Shown: in pieces, positions 45,701 through 53,807 of the stretch
Layout: every line of letters begins with the position of its first letter
How positions within the stretch are numbered: position 1 is the first letter of the stretch
Assembly: GCF_013337185.1 (NCBI RefSeq)
Contig: NZ_SWDE01000001.1
Span: forward strand, 1,550,001 to 1,614,000
Direction: 5' to 3'
DNA length: 64,000 bases
From: Serratia proteamaculans
GTDB lineage: Bacteria > Pseudomonadota > Gammaproteobacteria > Enterobacterales > Enterobacteriaceae
The notes under the pieces: generated by a model
The model's input: only the letters and a program-made list of their open reading frames with translations
Told to the model about the DNA's origin: nothing
Databases searched by the model: none
Program-made: the position numbers and the translations under genes

Positions 45701-45791
45701 CGTAATAGTCAATTTCAGAAACCGTCGGCAGACGTCCAAAAATACCGATGATCAGAGCGCCGACTTCTTGTTGCGTAGATAAAGGAATCAT
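42783..45791 (-). CDS. slaA: large secreted S-layer-like protein (SlaA-like, DUF4214)
   Basis: This is an acidic protein of 1002 residues with almost no cysteine and no N-terminal signal peptide. The N-terminal half has DUF4214-type repeats (GRLPTVSEIDYY, YLSVYNAYPDPDYI, GFERPPTAAELSDY). The rest is beta-rich with Asn/Asp/Gly repeats (GSDQVQLTALADV, GGGGNDQFNITGDTT). These features suit type I secretion with a C-terminal signal. Size and composition match Serratia SlaA (about 1004 residues, from memory), which is exported by the Lip ABC system; no ABC exporter gene is in the window. ATG at 45791 follows GGGAG. Confidence 0.72.
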   Translation of the reverse strand: MIPLSTQQEVGALIIGIFGRLPTVSEIDYYDSQFDIGSQPPAYMASILMSQPDADWMNGQSEYDILTSVYLSVYNAYPDPDYINELLMQGHFNSAIASVVIDLFNYLGDDPAILAQRDALDQRIAEGLFPSVADDAVGGAGDAIAMFYLLKAPWLADEINSYGRQLNQGGDLGVLAQEKIETLPINNLSDGDFILQLFEQGFERPPTAAELSDYQNQLAGGATRGDLLVAMIEQLRGEVAPADQAAQQHFNDAGYQYPSGELPAAVYLEQVAALFRAIPERSIDAASLDTWSKTLASGTLSYPELVAALLATPEFQGQIGDLQGDAFIQHVYQAVHGKAADEQQLAHYRALGDDKGVITQAVVEDLMTNDVTGGVTQSEQWAFAREIGQSLAYKTTASLGTSEEGGNAYGTVNTHVGHSLSNAETAVLFRVFLNADKDVSVDLSYASQLSYLTINGEGAAAIQLHHNPNVKYGVAVTVNNANVTLDGTYGSDQVQLTALADVAAASGNFNLSEGNDSLLWAGNATGGANHVGWALRADGGAGMDILSANLIVKLTSTLDLWGMRVSTVSSNAANFSHFEQLDMAGYIGQAEATLNKVSWSGIKTEKLVTEAHVFDYGVLNGHATVEGTLGGYVVQDRAANDLGSGGLLLSDRADNVKVINANADAARLEISSVGDQADSRLEIDFLANATHRVDLLFSGSGNVGSLALGSHGSQNPLELIAINAAGWGRSALTLTGSNDQVHDIVLSGRASFNLTLEEGYHNVGLIDASAFAGNAFTLNSAHGGSGNGTLIQMLDLLPLSGASQAKLDPLLAELGLVGEQLLVKGGGGNDQFNITGDTTLIAGAGHNSVTLQSSTAASGVTLKGFSLQQDSITDVLSGVRLSHDAGGRSLADYGTSDGQNIEARIGVLGDEQMGSASQLLAALLDLGKPGALSAKVGVSSVLADQNSSYIIVDNNDDHRLDAADSVILLLGQDHQMLLSELRYLPPEVTITATASMEESLVA

Positions 45792-46011
45792 AATAACTCC
45801 CACTAATGTGTCGAATGAAAGATACGGCACATCAGTGCCGCAACCTGTCTCCTGCTGCAGGGAGAGAGACGATGCACACTGCTGGGATAGCTATTATTGG
45901 TATGGCTACAGTTAAGGAACCTTAATGGGATATGTCAAGAAAGGGCGTCAAGCCTAAAGCCAGTATGGGAGTTGCCTCCCATACCGACAAAAATCTGTGC
46001 AAACTCCGAAA

Positions 46012-47022
46012 TTAACGCCAGCGTTCTGCCGCCCAGGCGGCCTGTTGCTCGGCGTCATGGAAGGTCCAGGCAACAAAGCGGCTGATCTTTTGCCCCTGCG
46101 CCATCTCGATAGTGCGCACTTCCGCCACCCCGGCCAACTTGGCCGCGTGATAAATCGACGGCAAGGTGGTGTGTTTGGAAATCAGCGAGGTGAACCACAG
46201 GCAGTTCTGCGCCTTGCTCACGCTTTCTTCGACCATTTTGCGCACGAAGGCTTCTTCGCCGCCTTCACACCAGAGTTCGTTATTCTTGCCGCCAAAGTTC
46301 TGGACCGGCTTGTCGGCCACTTCACCCTTGCCCAGCTTGTGCAGTTTGCGGCGGGTGCTGGCCTGCGCTTCCTGCTCGGAGCCGTGGAATGGCGGGTTAC
46401 ACAGCGTGGCGTCAAACTTCTCAGCCACACCGATGATGCCGTTAAAGATAAACTCCGGTTGTTTTTGCAGGCGCAGACGCACGCTGTTTCTTAACGTCGG
46501 GTTCATTTCGACGATCATTTTGGCCGAATTGAGCGACACCGGGTCAATCTCTGAGCCAGTAAAACGCCAGCCATACTCGCGCAGGCCGACGATCGGATAA
46601 ATGCAGTTGGCACCAATACCCACATCGAGGATCGCCACACCTTTGCCACGCGGGATCTCACCGTCGTTGCTGCTCGCCAGCAGGTCGGCCAGATGGTGCA
46701 GGTAATCGGCGCGCCCCGGGATTGGCGGGCACAGGTAATCGGCGGGAATATCCCAATGTTCGATACCATAGAAGTGTTGCAGCAACGCACGGTTGAGCAT
46801 TTTAACCGCCGCCGGATCGGCAAAATCTACCGAGATATCACCCCAGGCGTTTGGCTTGACGAACGGCTCCAGCGCCGGGCAGCTGGCGATCAGCGCCGGA
46901 AAGTCATAGCGCGAGCGATGACGGTTACGCGGGTGCAGTCCGCTTTTCTGCTGCGGGAAGCTTTTCTTTTTTTCCACCGTGACGGGCTCTCTTAAAGGTA
47001 TTTCTGGCGCGTAAGATACCAT
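46012..47022 (-). CDS. rlmF: 23S rRNA (adenine-1618 N6) methyltransferase RlmF
   Basis: The 336 residues include an S-adenosylmethionine-binding fold (VAILDVGIGANCIYPI) and the N6-adenine catalytic motif NPPF (LCNPPFHGSEQEA). It modifies 23S rRNA. E. coli RlmF is about 308 residues; the extra N-terminal basic stretch may reflect a later start, for example GTG at the VEKKKSF position, since ATG 47022 has no clear ribosome site. It follows the ybiO side as in E. coli, separated by two inserted genes. Confidence 0.93.
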   Translation of the reverse strand: MVSYAPEIPLREPVTVEKKKSFPQQKSGLHPRNRHRSRYDFPALIASCPALEPFVKPNAWGDISVDFADPAAVKMLNRALLQHFYGIEHWDIPADYLCPPIPGRADYLHHLADLLASSNDGEIPRGKGVAILDVGIGANCIYPIVGLREYGWRFTGSEIDPVSLNSAKMIVEMNPTLRNSVRLRLQKQPEFIFNGIIGVAEKFDATLCNPPFHGSEQEAQASTRRKLHKLGKGEVADKPVQNFGGKNNELWCEGGEEAFVRKMVEESVSKAQNCLWFTSLISKHTTLPSIYHAAKLAGVAEVRTIEMAQGQKISRFVAWTFHDAEQQAAWAAERWR

Positions 47023-47096
47023 AAAGCGACGGCAAACTTGCAGGCGGCAGGAAACACGCCAGAATAAAAGCTCTGTTTAGCCAATTCAGGTCATTT

Positions 47097-47735
47097 ATGA
47101 GCAGTGAGTCCCGTTATTACTATGAACCCGCCGCAGGCCACGGTTTGCCACACGATCCGCTGAATGCCATCGTCGGCCCACGGCCGATAGGCTGGATCTC
47201 GTCGGTCAGCGTCACCGGCCAGCGCAACCTGGCACCCTACAGCTTTTTTAACTGCTTCAACTACCGCCCGCCGATTATCGGCTTCGCCAGTACCGGCTGG
47301 AAAGACAGCGTGGCGAACATCGTCGAAACCGGAGAGTTTGTCTGGAATCTGGCGACGCGCCCACTGGCCAATGCCATGAATAACAGCTCCGCCAGCCTGG
47401 CGCGCGGTGAAGATGAATTTGCTTTTGCCGGCGTGACGCCACTACCCAGCCGCCTGGTGAAGGCCGAACGCGTAGCGGAAAGCCCGGTGAACTTTGAATG
47501 CCGCCTGTCGCAGTGCATTCAATTGCAAAGCGCTGCAGGCGACAAGGTGGATACCTGGCTGGTGCTGGGGGAAGTGGTGGCGGTGCATATCGACCCCGCG
47601 CTGCTGGACGAACACGGCATCTATCAGACCGCCGCCGCCGAACCTATTCTGCGTGCCGGTGGCCCGAGCGCCTACTACGGCATCTCGGAACAGCACCGTT
47701 TTGACCTGACCCGCCCGGACGCGCAAAAGCGCTGA
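47097..47735 (+). CDS. flavin reductase-like FMN-binding protein
   Basis: This 212-residue protein belongs to the flavin reductase domain family (DIM6/NTAB). The N-terminal IVGPRPIGWISSV and NLAPYSFFNCF are typical of FMN binding. It probably reduces flavin for a partner or acts as a small flavoprotein; the substrate is unknown. It is divergent from rlmF and convergent with the peptidase. Confidence 0.87.
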   Translation: MSSESRYYYEPAAGHGLPHDPLNAIVGPRPIGWISSVSVTGQRNLAPYSFFNCFNYRPPIIGFASTGWKDSVANIVETGEFVWNLATRPLANAMNNSSASLARGEDEFAFAGVTPLPSRLVKAERVAESPVNFECRLSQCIQLQSAAGDKVDTWLVLGEVVAVHIDPALLDEHGIYQTAAAEPILRAGGPSAYYGISEQHRFDLTRPDAQKR

Positions 47736-47753
47736 GCGGCCACAGGTTCTGAA

Positions 47754-47790
47754 AACAAGCCCGCCGATGCAGGCACATGGCGGGCTTGTT
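47754..47790. terminator. bidirectional terminator
   Basis: AACAAGCCCGCC and GGCGGGCTTGTT form a perfect 12-base stem between convergent genes. Confidence 0.75.
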
Positions 47791-47798
47791 CAGCGGTT

Positions 47799-49655
47799 TC
47801 AGGCCAGGCGCGCGTTAATCGCTGCGGCGAAGTCACGGCACATCTTTTCATCGCCCTCGGCGTTATCCGCCAGCACCTGCTCGCCATCCACCACGCGAAT
47901 ATGCGCCGCCAGGTCGAAGTCTGCCGCCGGTTGCGGCCGAACAGCAGCGGCAGCGATGGTCTGCTGTGCATCCTGCCAGGCCTGCGCCACCGTCTGGTTG
48001 CAGGCCCGCGCCAGATAGTCCGGGTTAAAGCCTTCGCCGGTCAGGCTGCGTAGCGTTTCATCATGACTGACACCGTTACCCGGTAGCCAGTAGTGATGCG
48101 CCAGATCCGGACCAATCGCCGGGTTATCGGTGAGGTAACCATCACGCTGCAGGAAGAAATGACGCGTCTGTTCGACCGCCATCAGTGCCAGCAGATAGCC
48201 CTGATAGGAACAGGCCGACTCCAGCGACAACAAATGCGGGATCGCCAGCGTCGGACGCGGGCTGCCACTGATGCCCAGAATTTTGTGCTCAACCTCGCGC
48301 GCCAGTGCGGTAATCGCCTCTGGTGTCAGCTGTTGCTCATCCCACTGATACAGCGCCCACTCAAAGTAAGGCACCAGCAGAATATGACGTTCGTTGAACG
48401 CACGCATCGGCTGACGTGCCGCAATACTGGCTTCAATCAGCGCGTCCGGCACCGGCTCACCGGCGGCGTTTTTCGCATAGCGTTTCAGCCAATCGGCGTC
48501 GTCCAGCAGGCTGTCACAGAACATCGACTGGGTTTCCGCATAGGCCATGGAGGTCGGCGGGAACTCCTGCGAGAAACAGGGCGCGTTCTGGCAGATATTG
48601 GCAAAGTGCGCGGCATGGCCGCCCTCGTGGAACAGCGTATTCAGCCCATGAGCGCCACTGCCCACCTGATCCGGCTGCGCCAGACTGGTGAAGTTAATCC
48701 GCGCCGGCAGCCATTTCCCCTGCTGGATAAACGGCGGCACCGGGCCGTGCATAAAGCCGTTTTCATACTTGCCCTGACGCACCAGTAGATCGAGATCCAT
48801 CTGCGCACCACGAAAACCGATGTGCAGCCGTTTGAAGCTGTTGATCCAACGCTCCAGCGACTGGGCAAACGGGAAGTAAGGATCCAGTTGTCGGGTCACA
48901 TCACCGGCGCTGGCAAAACGGATGTTCCAGGGTTCCAGCGCCTGCTCACCCTTCTGCGCCGCCAACTGCTGCAGGCTGCGTGAATTGGCCTCGCGGGTTT
49001 GCTGTTCGAAGCGGTCCAGAATGGTGAACAACTGCTCCGGCGTCATGCGCTCGGTTTTGTTGACCTTGTAGTCGAAATAGTTGCGAAAACCCATCTGGCG
49101 TGCAAAGCGGTTACGCAGGCTAATCAGCTCCGGCAAACCGTTGAGCAACAGCCACTGCTCCAGCTCACGCAGCGCATTCTGCGAACTGCGGCGGTAATCT
49201 TCATTTTCATTGGTGGCCTGGTTGGTCAGCAGCTCACCGAGCGAAGCGTTCACCCGCTGCCCGGTGGCATTCAGATGGCTGACCGGATTGGCCTTGCGCC
49301 GGGTATACAGGTCCGCCTCGGCACTGATGATCTGATCCAGCAGCGTCTGGGCCTCGGCATCTTCAATGGCGTTACAGTCAAAGAAACGCAGCCAGCCGTT
49401 CAGCCCATGTTGCAGCGCGTCGCGCTGTGCGTCCTGCGGCAGCACTTCCAGCCCAGCTAACAACTGACGAATTTCCGCCAATCGACGCGGTTCGGCGATA
49501 AAGCGTTTATAGGCGCTTTCCGCCGCCGAGAAGCGGGCGGAAACATCGTCGCCACCGGTACCCATATAGTTGTGCCAGAACAGATCTTCTTTGGTGCGGT
49601 GAACCTCAAGGTAATCCTGATTCAATTGATTGAAGTAATCGAGAGCCTGTTGCAT
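47799..49655 (-). CDS. M3-family metallopeptidase (oligopeptidase-like)
   Basis: This 618-residue cytoplasmic zinc peptidase has the HEGGH motif (HExxH zincin) near residue 344 and the downstream Glu ligand region around YAETQSMFCDSLL. It is shorter than OpdA/Dcp and resembles the M3 oligopeptidase group. It should cleave short peptides. ATG at 49655 has AAAGGA; an ATG two codons earlier lies on that site. Confidence 0.88.
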   Translation of the reverse strand: MQQALDYFNQLNQDYLEVHRTKEDLFWHNYMGTGGDDVSARFSAAESAYKRFIAEPRRLAEIRQLLAGLEVLPQDAQRDALQHGLNGWLRFFDCNAIEDAEAQTLLDQIISAEADLYTRRKANPVSHLNATGQRVNASLGELLTNQATNENEDYRRSSQNALRELEQWLLLNGLPELISLRNRFARQMGFRNYFDYKVNKTERMTPEQLFTILDRFEQQTREANSRSLQQLAAQKGEQALEPWNIRFASAGDVTRQLDPYFPFAQSLERWINSFKRLHIGFRGAQMDLDLLVRQGKYENGFMHGPVPPFIQQGKWLPARINFTSLAQPDQVGSGAHGLNTLFHEGGHAAHFANICQNAPCFSQEFPPTSMAYAETQSMFCDSLLDDADWLKRYAKNAAGEPVPDALIEASIAARQPMRAFNERHILLVPYFEWALYQWDEQQLTPEAITALAREVEHKILGISGSPRPTLAIPHLLSLESACSYQGYLLALMAVEQTRHFFLQRDGYLTDNPAIGPDLAHHYWLPGNGVSHDETLRSLTGEGFNPDYLARACNQTVAQAWQDAQQTIAAAAVRPQPAADFDLAAHIRVVDGEQVLADNAEGDEKMCRDFAAAINARLA

Positions 49656-49705
49656 AACCATCCTTTCAGCCGATTCACGAAGTATTCCAGTATAGACGAC
49701 GGGAT

Positions 49706-50665
49706 TTACGCGCTGCGTAAACGCTCCAGTCCCTGCTCCAGGCTGCCGACTTCACCGGTAGCCAGCAAACAGCAGGCAATCTGCCGTTGGATCGCCAGCG
49801 GGATCGCCACCTCACCCGCCAGGCAACGTTCGGTCCAGCGCGCGGTGGTCTCGGCATCTTTTGCCGCCGGCAGCTCGGGAATTTCATCCTGCGCCGGTCG
49901 TTCCAGCAGCACCTGCTGCTCGCCGTTAACCATGTAATGGATTTGTGGGCATCGCTGCGGGTTGGCATAGGCCTCGCCTTCGGTACCGTGCATCAGTAAC
50001 CCGCGAGCGCCGATTTGGCGGAAAAACGAGGCCACACGGCCGACGTATTCCGGGTGCGACACGCTGGCGATACGCAGGACATCCTGCTCGGCAAACGGCG
50101 TTGCCAGTTTGGCCAGGGTATGGGCGCTGTTACGCACCCCCATGCGCCAGCGCAGGCCAAGCTGACGCTCCAGAGGGGCAGACAAGGTGGAAACCGGGAT
50201 AAACACCACTTCGCCCGCATCCAGGCGCTGCTGAGCATGAGCAGCATCTTGCGACCAGGGCAGGCCCAACGCCTTGAAGGTTTCGGCGCTGGTGACGCGG
50301 GTGCTGTCATCGAGCACGCCATGTACCACCACCGGCAGACCGACGCGTTTGAGCAACAGCGCCAACAGCGGCGTCAGGTTCGCCTGTTTGCGCGCACCGT
50401 TATAACTTGGCAACACCACCGGCATCGGTCGCCCAGACGGTGCCTGCAGGCGGATCACCTGCTGTTGCATCGCCTGATAAAAGCCGATCATTTCCTCTTC
50501 GGCTTCGCCTTTGATACGCATGGCAATCAGGATGCCGCCCAGCTCCAATTCGCCAACCTCATCGGCCAGCATCTTTTGGTAGAGCTGAAAGGCGGTTTCC
50601 CGATCCAGATCGCGCGCATGGTTCTTGCCACGGCCGATCTCTTTAATAATTTTGGTGTAATCCAT
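49706..50665 (-). CDS. ybiB: TrpD2-like nucleic-acid-binding protein YbiB
   Basis: The 319 residues match E. coli YbiB (320), a homologue of anthranilate phosphoribosyltransferase that binds nucleic acid and lacks the synthetic role. It has the N-terminal helical domain (KIIKEIGRGKNHARDL) and the glycosyltransferase body with PSYNGARKQANLTP. It neighbours dinG in E. coli; here four genes intervene. Confidence 0.93.
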   Translation of the reverse strand: MDYTKIIKEIGRGKNHARDLDRETAFQLYQKMLADEVGELELGGILIAMRIKGEAEEEMIGFYQAMQQQVIRLQAPSGRPMPVVLPSYNGARKQANLTPLLALLLKRVGLPVVVHGVLDDSTRVTSAETFKALGLPWSQDAAHAQQRLDAGEVVFIPVSTLSAPLERQLGLRWRMGVRNSAHTLAKLATPFAEQDVLRIASVSHPEYVGRVASFFRQIGARGLLMHGTEGEAYANPQRCPQIHYMVNGEQQVLLERPAQDEIPELPAAKDAETTARWTERCLAGEVAIPLAIQRQIACCLLATGEVGSLEQGLERLRSA

Positions 50666-50704
50666 GCTCTGCTTTCCCCTGATTCAGTCTGGAGTCAGCA
50701 TACC

Positions 50705-51337
50705 TTATCCACGCCGCCGCTCAACCTCATCTGCCAGTTGCTGCTGGTCAGCATCACCGCTACGTAGCGCGGCGATCACCCCTTCGACGTCTTCGGCGTT
50801 GCGGTTCTGGCTCATCTTCCATTTGCCTTCACGGTGAGTCACAGCGATCTCGATACCGACAATGCCCCTGATCTGCGCAGCGATATAATTGGTCGGCGCA
50901 TCGTCGATATGCCAGGGTTCCGGCTGGCGGCCTTCCTGCAACGCCGTCAGCCCGTCCAGCTGTTGTCGCAACCAGCCCGCGTTCTCCGTTACCCGGGGCA
51001 CCCCGCGCAGTTGCACCACGCTGTAATTCCAGGTCGGCACCACCTTGCCGGTCTGACGCTTGGTTTCATACCAGCCCGGCGAGATATAGCCCTCCGGCCC
51101 CTGAAACACCACCAGACATTCCTGCACGGTCTGCAGCAAGGACCCATGGGGATTGGCGCGGGACAGGTGCGCCCGCAACACCATGTTGCCCTGCTCATCG
51201 ACGTCAATCAAAAACGGCAGCGGGTCCGCTACCAGTCCCTGTTCACCGTGGCTGATTAACATGCCCAGCGGGTGGGCACGTACCAGAGCAATTTGACTTT
51301 CCAGGCGGTCATCGCGAAATGAGGCGGGTTGGTACAT
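50705..51337 (-). CDS. PaiB-like FMN-binding protein
   Basis: This 210-residue PaiB-family protein (often named FMN-binding negative transcriptional regulator) has the split-barrel motif EGYISPGWYETKRQTGKVVP. In Bacillus PaiB is linked to protease regulation; here the role is unknown. ATG at 51337 (MYQPASF) is the family start; ATG at 51349 abuts the ribosome site. Confidence 0.85.
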   Translation of the reverse strand: MYQPASFRDDRLESQIALVRAHPLGMLISHGEQGLVADPLPFLIDVDEQGNMVLRAHLSRANPHGSLLQTVQECLVVFQGPEGYISPGWYETKRQTGKVVPTWNYSVVQLRGVPRVTENAGWLRQQLDGLTALQEGRQPEPWHIDDAPTNYIAAQIRGIVGIEIAVTHREGKWKMSQNRNAEDVEGVIAALRSGDADQQQLADEVERRRG

Positions 51338-51401
51338 GGCGTTAAGCATCCTTCAGCGTTATCGGGGGAGATGAATAGCAATAGCACTCGCCACAGCTTT
51401 A

Positions 51402-52823
51402 CTAAAGATCCACTTTGCGCTGGTGTTGGATGATCCACCTCAGCAGCCCCAGGGCAACGGCCATCGCCAGCAGGTTGTAAACCATGGCCCCGGCAAACGC
51501 CCGCCCATAACCCTCTGCGCCCGCACCGCCTGCCAACAAGGGAACAAAAAACGCGCCGCTGGCGGCAATTCCCAACGCCCCACCCACCTGCTGCACGGTG
51601 GAAATCACCCCGGCCGCCATCCCTGCCTGCTGTTCTTTTGCCAGTCCGAGCACCAGGTTAAGCAGCGGCGTCATACTCAGTGCCTGACCAAAGCCCAGAA
51701 TCACCAGGCCCGGCAACAGCCACAGTGGCTGAACCAGCGCCGCGCCCCACTGCACCTGCGCCACCAGCAATGCCATCCCGGTGGCGTAAATCACCACGCC
51801 AAGCGCCAGCACGCCATTGCCCCAGCGTTGTACCAGCGTCGGTGCCAGCAGGGAAGCCAGCATAAAAGCCACGCTGGCAGGCGCAAACAGACTACCGGCC
51901 TGAAACGGCGTCAGGCCAATGCCCGCCTGCAACAGCAGGGCAAAACACAGAAAGAACGAAGAGGCGGTCGAGTAAATCGCCAGCACCACCATCACGCCCG
52001 GGGCAAAACTCCCCTGCCGCAACAGCGCCGGATCAAGCACCGCATCCCCCGCACGCTGCGCCAAGCGCCGTTCCCAGCGGATAAAGGCCCACAGCACCGC
52101 TACGCCCAGCGCCAGCGCGGGCAACACCCACCAGGGCCAGCCACGCGACGGCCCTTCCAGCAGCGGAAGCAGCAGCAACAACAGCCCGCTTGCCGCCAAC
52201 AGCAGGCCAACACCATCCAGCCGCTGCGCCTGTTCGAGGCGGGATTCGGGAATACGCCGCGCCGCCAGCATGGCCAGCGCCCCCACCGGCAGATTGATCA
52301 GAAAAATCATTCGCCAACCGCTGTCGAAGATATTGGCTTCGATAATAAAGCCACCGAAAATCTGACCAAAAATCGCTGCCAGCCCCAGCGTCATACCCAG
52401 CCAGGCAAAGGCCCGCCGCCGCTGGTGCGGGCTGTACAACACGCGCAGCAACGCATAGATCTGCGGGAACAACAGCGCCGCCGTCGCCCCCTGCAAAAAG
52501 CGCGCTACGATCAACATGCTCAGAGAGGTTGCCATGCCACACAGCGCCGACGTCAGCGTAAAACCCAACATGCCGAGACTAAACATGCGACGGCGCCCAA
52601 AGCGATCGCCCAACCGCCCACCGGCAATCAGTAACACGCCGAATGCCAGCTCATAACCGGCAATAATCAGCCCGATGCCGGCAAAGTCGGCGGTGAACTG
52701 CTGCTGGATCACCGGCGCCGCCACGTTCACCACAAACAGGTCGAACACCGTGACAAAGCCGCCCAGCAATAACACCGGCAAACCGGGAAGACGACGAGCT
52801 CCACTAGCTAATGACTGTTCCAT
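51402..52823 (-). CDS. MFS drug/solute efflux transporter, DHA2 type
   Basis: The 473 residues have about 14 membrane segments. The motif A region is GGRLGDRFGRRRMF and the motif C region is IFGGFIIEANIFDSGWRMIF. This architecture exports drugs or small toxic compounds by proton antiport. ATG at 52823 has a perfect GGAGG site. It is divergent from an XRE regulator with a short shared promoter, so it is probably controlled by it. Confidence 0.92.
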   Translation of the reverse strand: MEQSLASGARRLPGLPVLLLGGFVTVFDLFVVNVAAPVIQQQFTADFAGIGLIIAGYELAFGVLLIAGGRLGDRFGRRRMFSLGMLGFTLTSALCGMATSLSMLIVARFLQGATAALLFPQIYALLRVLYSPHQRRRAFAWLGMTLGLAAIFGQIFGGFIIEANIFDSGWRMIFLINLPVGALAMLAARRIPESRLEQAQRLDGVGLLLAASGLLLLLLPLLEGPSRGWPWWVLPALALGVAVLWAFIRWERRLAQRAGDAVLDPALLRQGSFAPGVMVVLAIYSTASSFFLCFALLLQAGIGLTPFQAGSLFAPASVAFMLASLLAPTLVQRWGNGVLALGVVIYATGMALLVAQVQWGAALVQPLWLLPGLVILGFGQALSMTPLLNLVLGLAKEQQAGMAAGVISTVQQVGGALGIAASGAFFVPLLAGGAGAEGYGRAFAGAMVYNLLAMAVALGLLRWIIQHQRKVDL

Positions 52824-52872
52824 AAATGCCTCCAAAGATTGGGATGGCGGCAGTATGGAACATGTCCTAAAC

Positions 52873-52912
52873 TGTTACTATATAGCCAGTTATACTATTA
52901 CTAATAGCAACA
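52873..52912. promoter_or_regulatory. candidate XRE operator in the MFS/regulator promoter
   Basis: TGTTACTAT (52873-52881) and ATAGCAACA (52904-52912) are near-complementary arms (eight of nine) within the 100-base divergent region. GTCC and GGAC flank them on the outside. An internal CTATATAG is also symmetric. Confidence 0.4.
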
Positions 52913-52923
52913 GGACAGCCACT

Positions 52924-53760
52924 ATGCCGCCGCGCACCCTCAACCGAACCCGTCAGGATCTGGCGGATTTTCTGCGTCAAAAGCGTGAGAAGTTATCACC
53001 GCAGGCGGTAGGTCTGCCGAGCGGCACCCGGCGCAGAACGCCGGGGCTGCGGCGTGAAGAAGTGGCCGCCCTGGCAGGCGTCGGCCTCACCTGGTACACC
53101 TGGCTGGAACAGGGCAGGGAAATTAACGCCTCGGTGGATTTTCTGGAGAATCTGGCTCGGGTGCTGAAGCTGGACGCGACCGGGCGCTACCATCTGTTTT
53201 TGCTGGCGCATCAGCGCCCGCCGGTAGCGGTCGGTCATCAGTGGTGTCAGGTTTCACCGCTGGTGCGCCGCCTGCTGGACGATCTGCAACTGCGTCCGGC
53301 TTATGTCATGAACCTGAGCTGGGACATCATCGCCTGGAACCCGGCGGCGGACCGGCTGTTCGCCATCGGCGATCGCCCGGCGGAGCAGCGCAATATGCTG
53401 TGGATGCTGTTCGCCGACCCACAACTCAATCAGCGATTGGTAGAGTGGCAAGCGCAGGCACCCCAGGTGCTCGCCAGCTTTCGCCGCGACTACGCCCGCG
53501 CCCCGGAAGACGCTACCATGCAGCAACGGGTGCAGGCATTGGAGCAGGTATCACCGCAGTTCCGCCAACTGTGGCAACAGCATGATATTCACGGTCGTTG
53601 CCAGGGGCAGCGTACTTTCAAGGTGCCGGGAGTCGGCCAGGTGACTTTTGAACATGCGTCATTCATTGTCGATGAGGAAAATCATTTACGCCTGGTGATG
53701 TACAGCGCGCTGGCACAAAGTCCGGCCAGCGCGGCGTTTGAGGCGTCATTGCAGGAGTAA
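52924..53760 (+). CDS. XRE-family regulator with MmyB-like ligand domain
   Basis: This 278-residue regulator has an N-terminal XRE helix-turn-helix (TPGLRREEVAALAGVGLTWYTWLEQG) and a C-terminal MmyB-like PAS-type domain (NLSWDIIAWNPAADRLF). It probably binds an efflux substrate and regulates the divergent transporter. ATG at 52924; an upstream in-frame extension to 52675 runs into the transporter gene and is rejected. Confidence 0.9.
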   Translation: MPPRTLNRTRQDLADFLRQKREKLSPQAVGLPSGTRRRTPGLRREEVAALAGVGLTWYTWLEQGREINASVDFLENLARVLKLDATGRYHLFLLAHQRPPVAVGHQWCQVSPLVRRLLDDLQLRPAYVMNLSWDIIAWNPAADRLFAIGDRPAEQRNMLWMLFADPQLNQRLVEWQAQAPQVLASFRRDYARAPEDATMQQRVQALEQVSPQFRQLWQQHDIHGRCQGQRTFKVPGVGQVTFEHASFIVDEENHLRLVMYSALAQSPASAAFEASLQE

Positions 53761-53807
53761 GGCTATTTACGGCTGTTAAAAATCAGCTTGCAAGCCAGCC
53801 CAGAAAA

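Noticed and set aside
51423-52634. A 403-residue Gln/Arg/His-rich frame opposite the MFS gene
   Set aside because: Low-complexity shadow of a membrane-protein gene; no start context.
52675-52923. N-terminal extension of the XRE regulator
   Set aside because: It would overlap the divergent transporter and its promoter; ATG 52924 gives the family-typical start.
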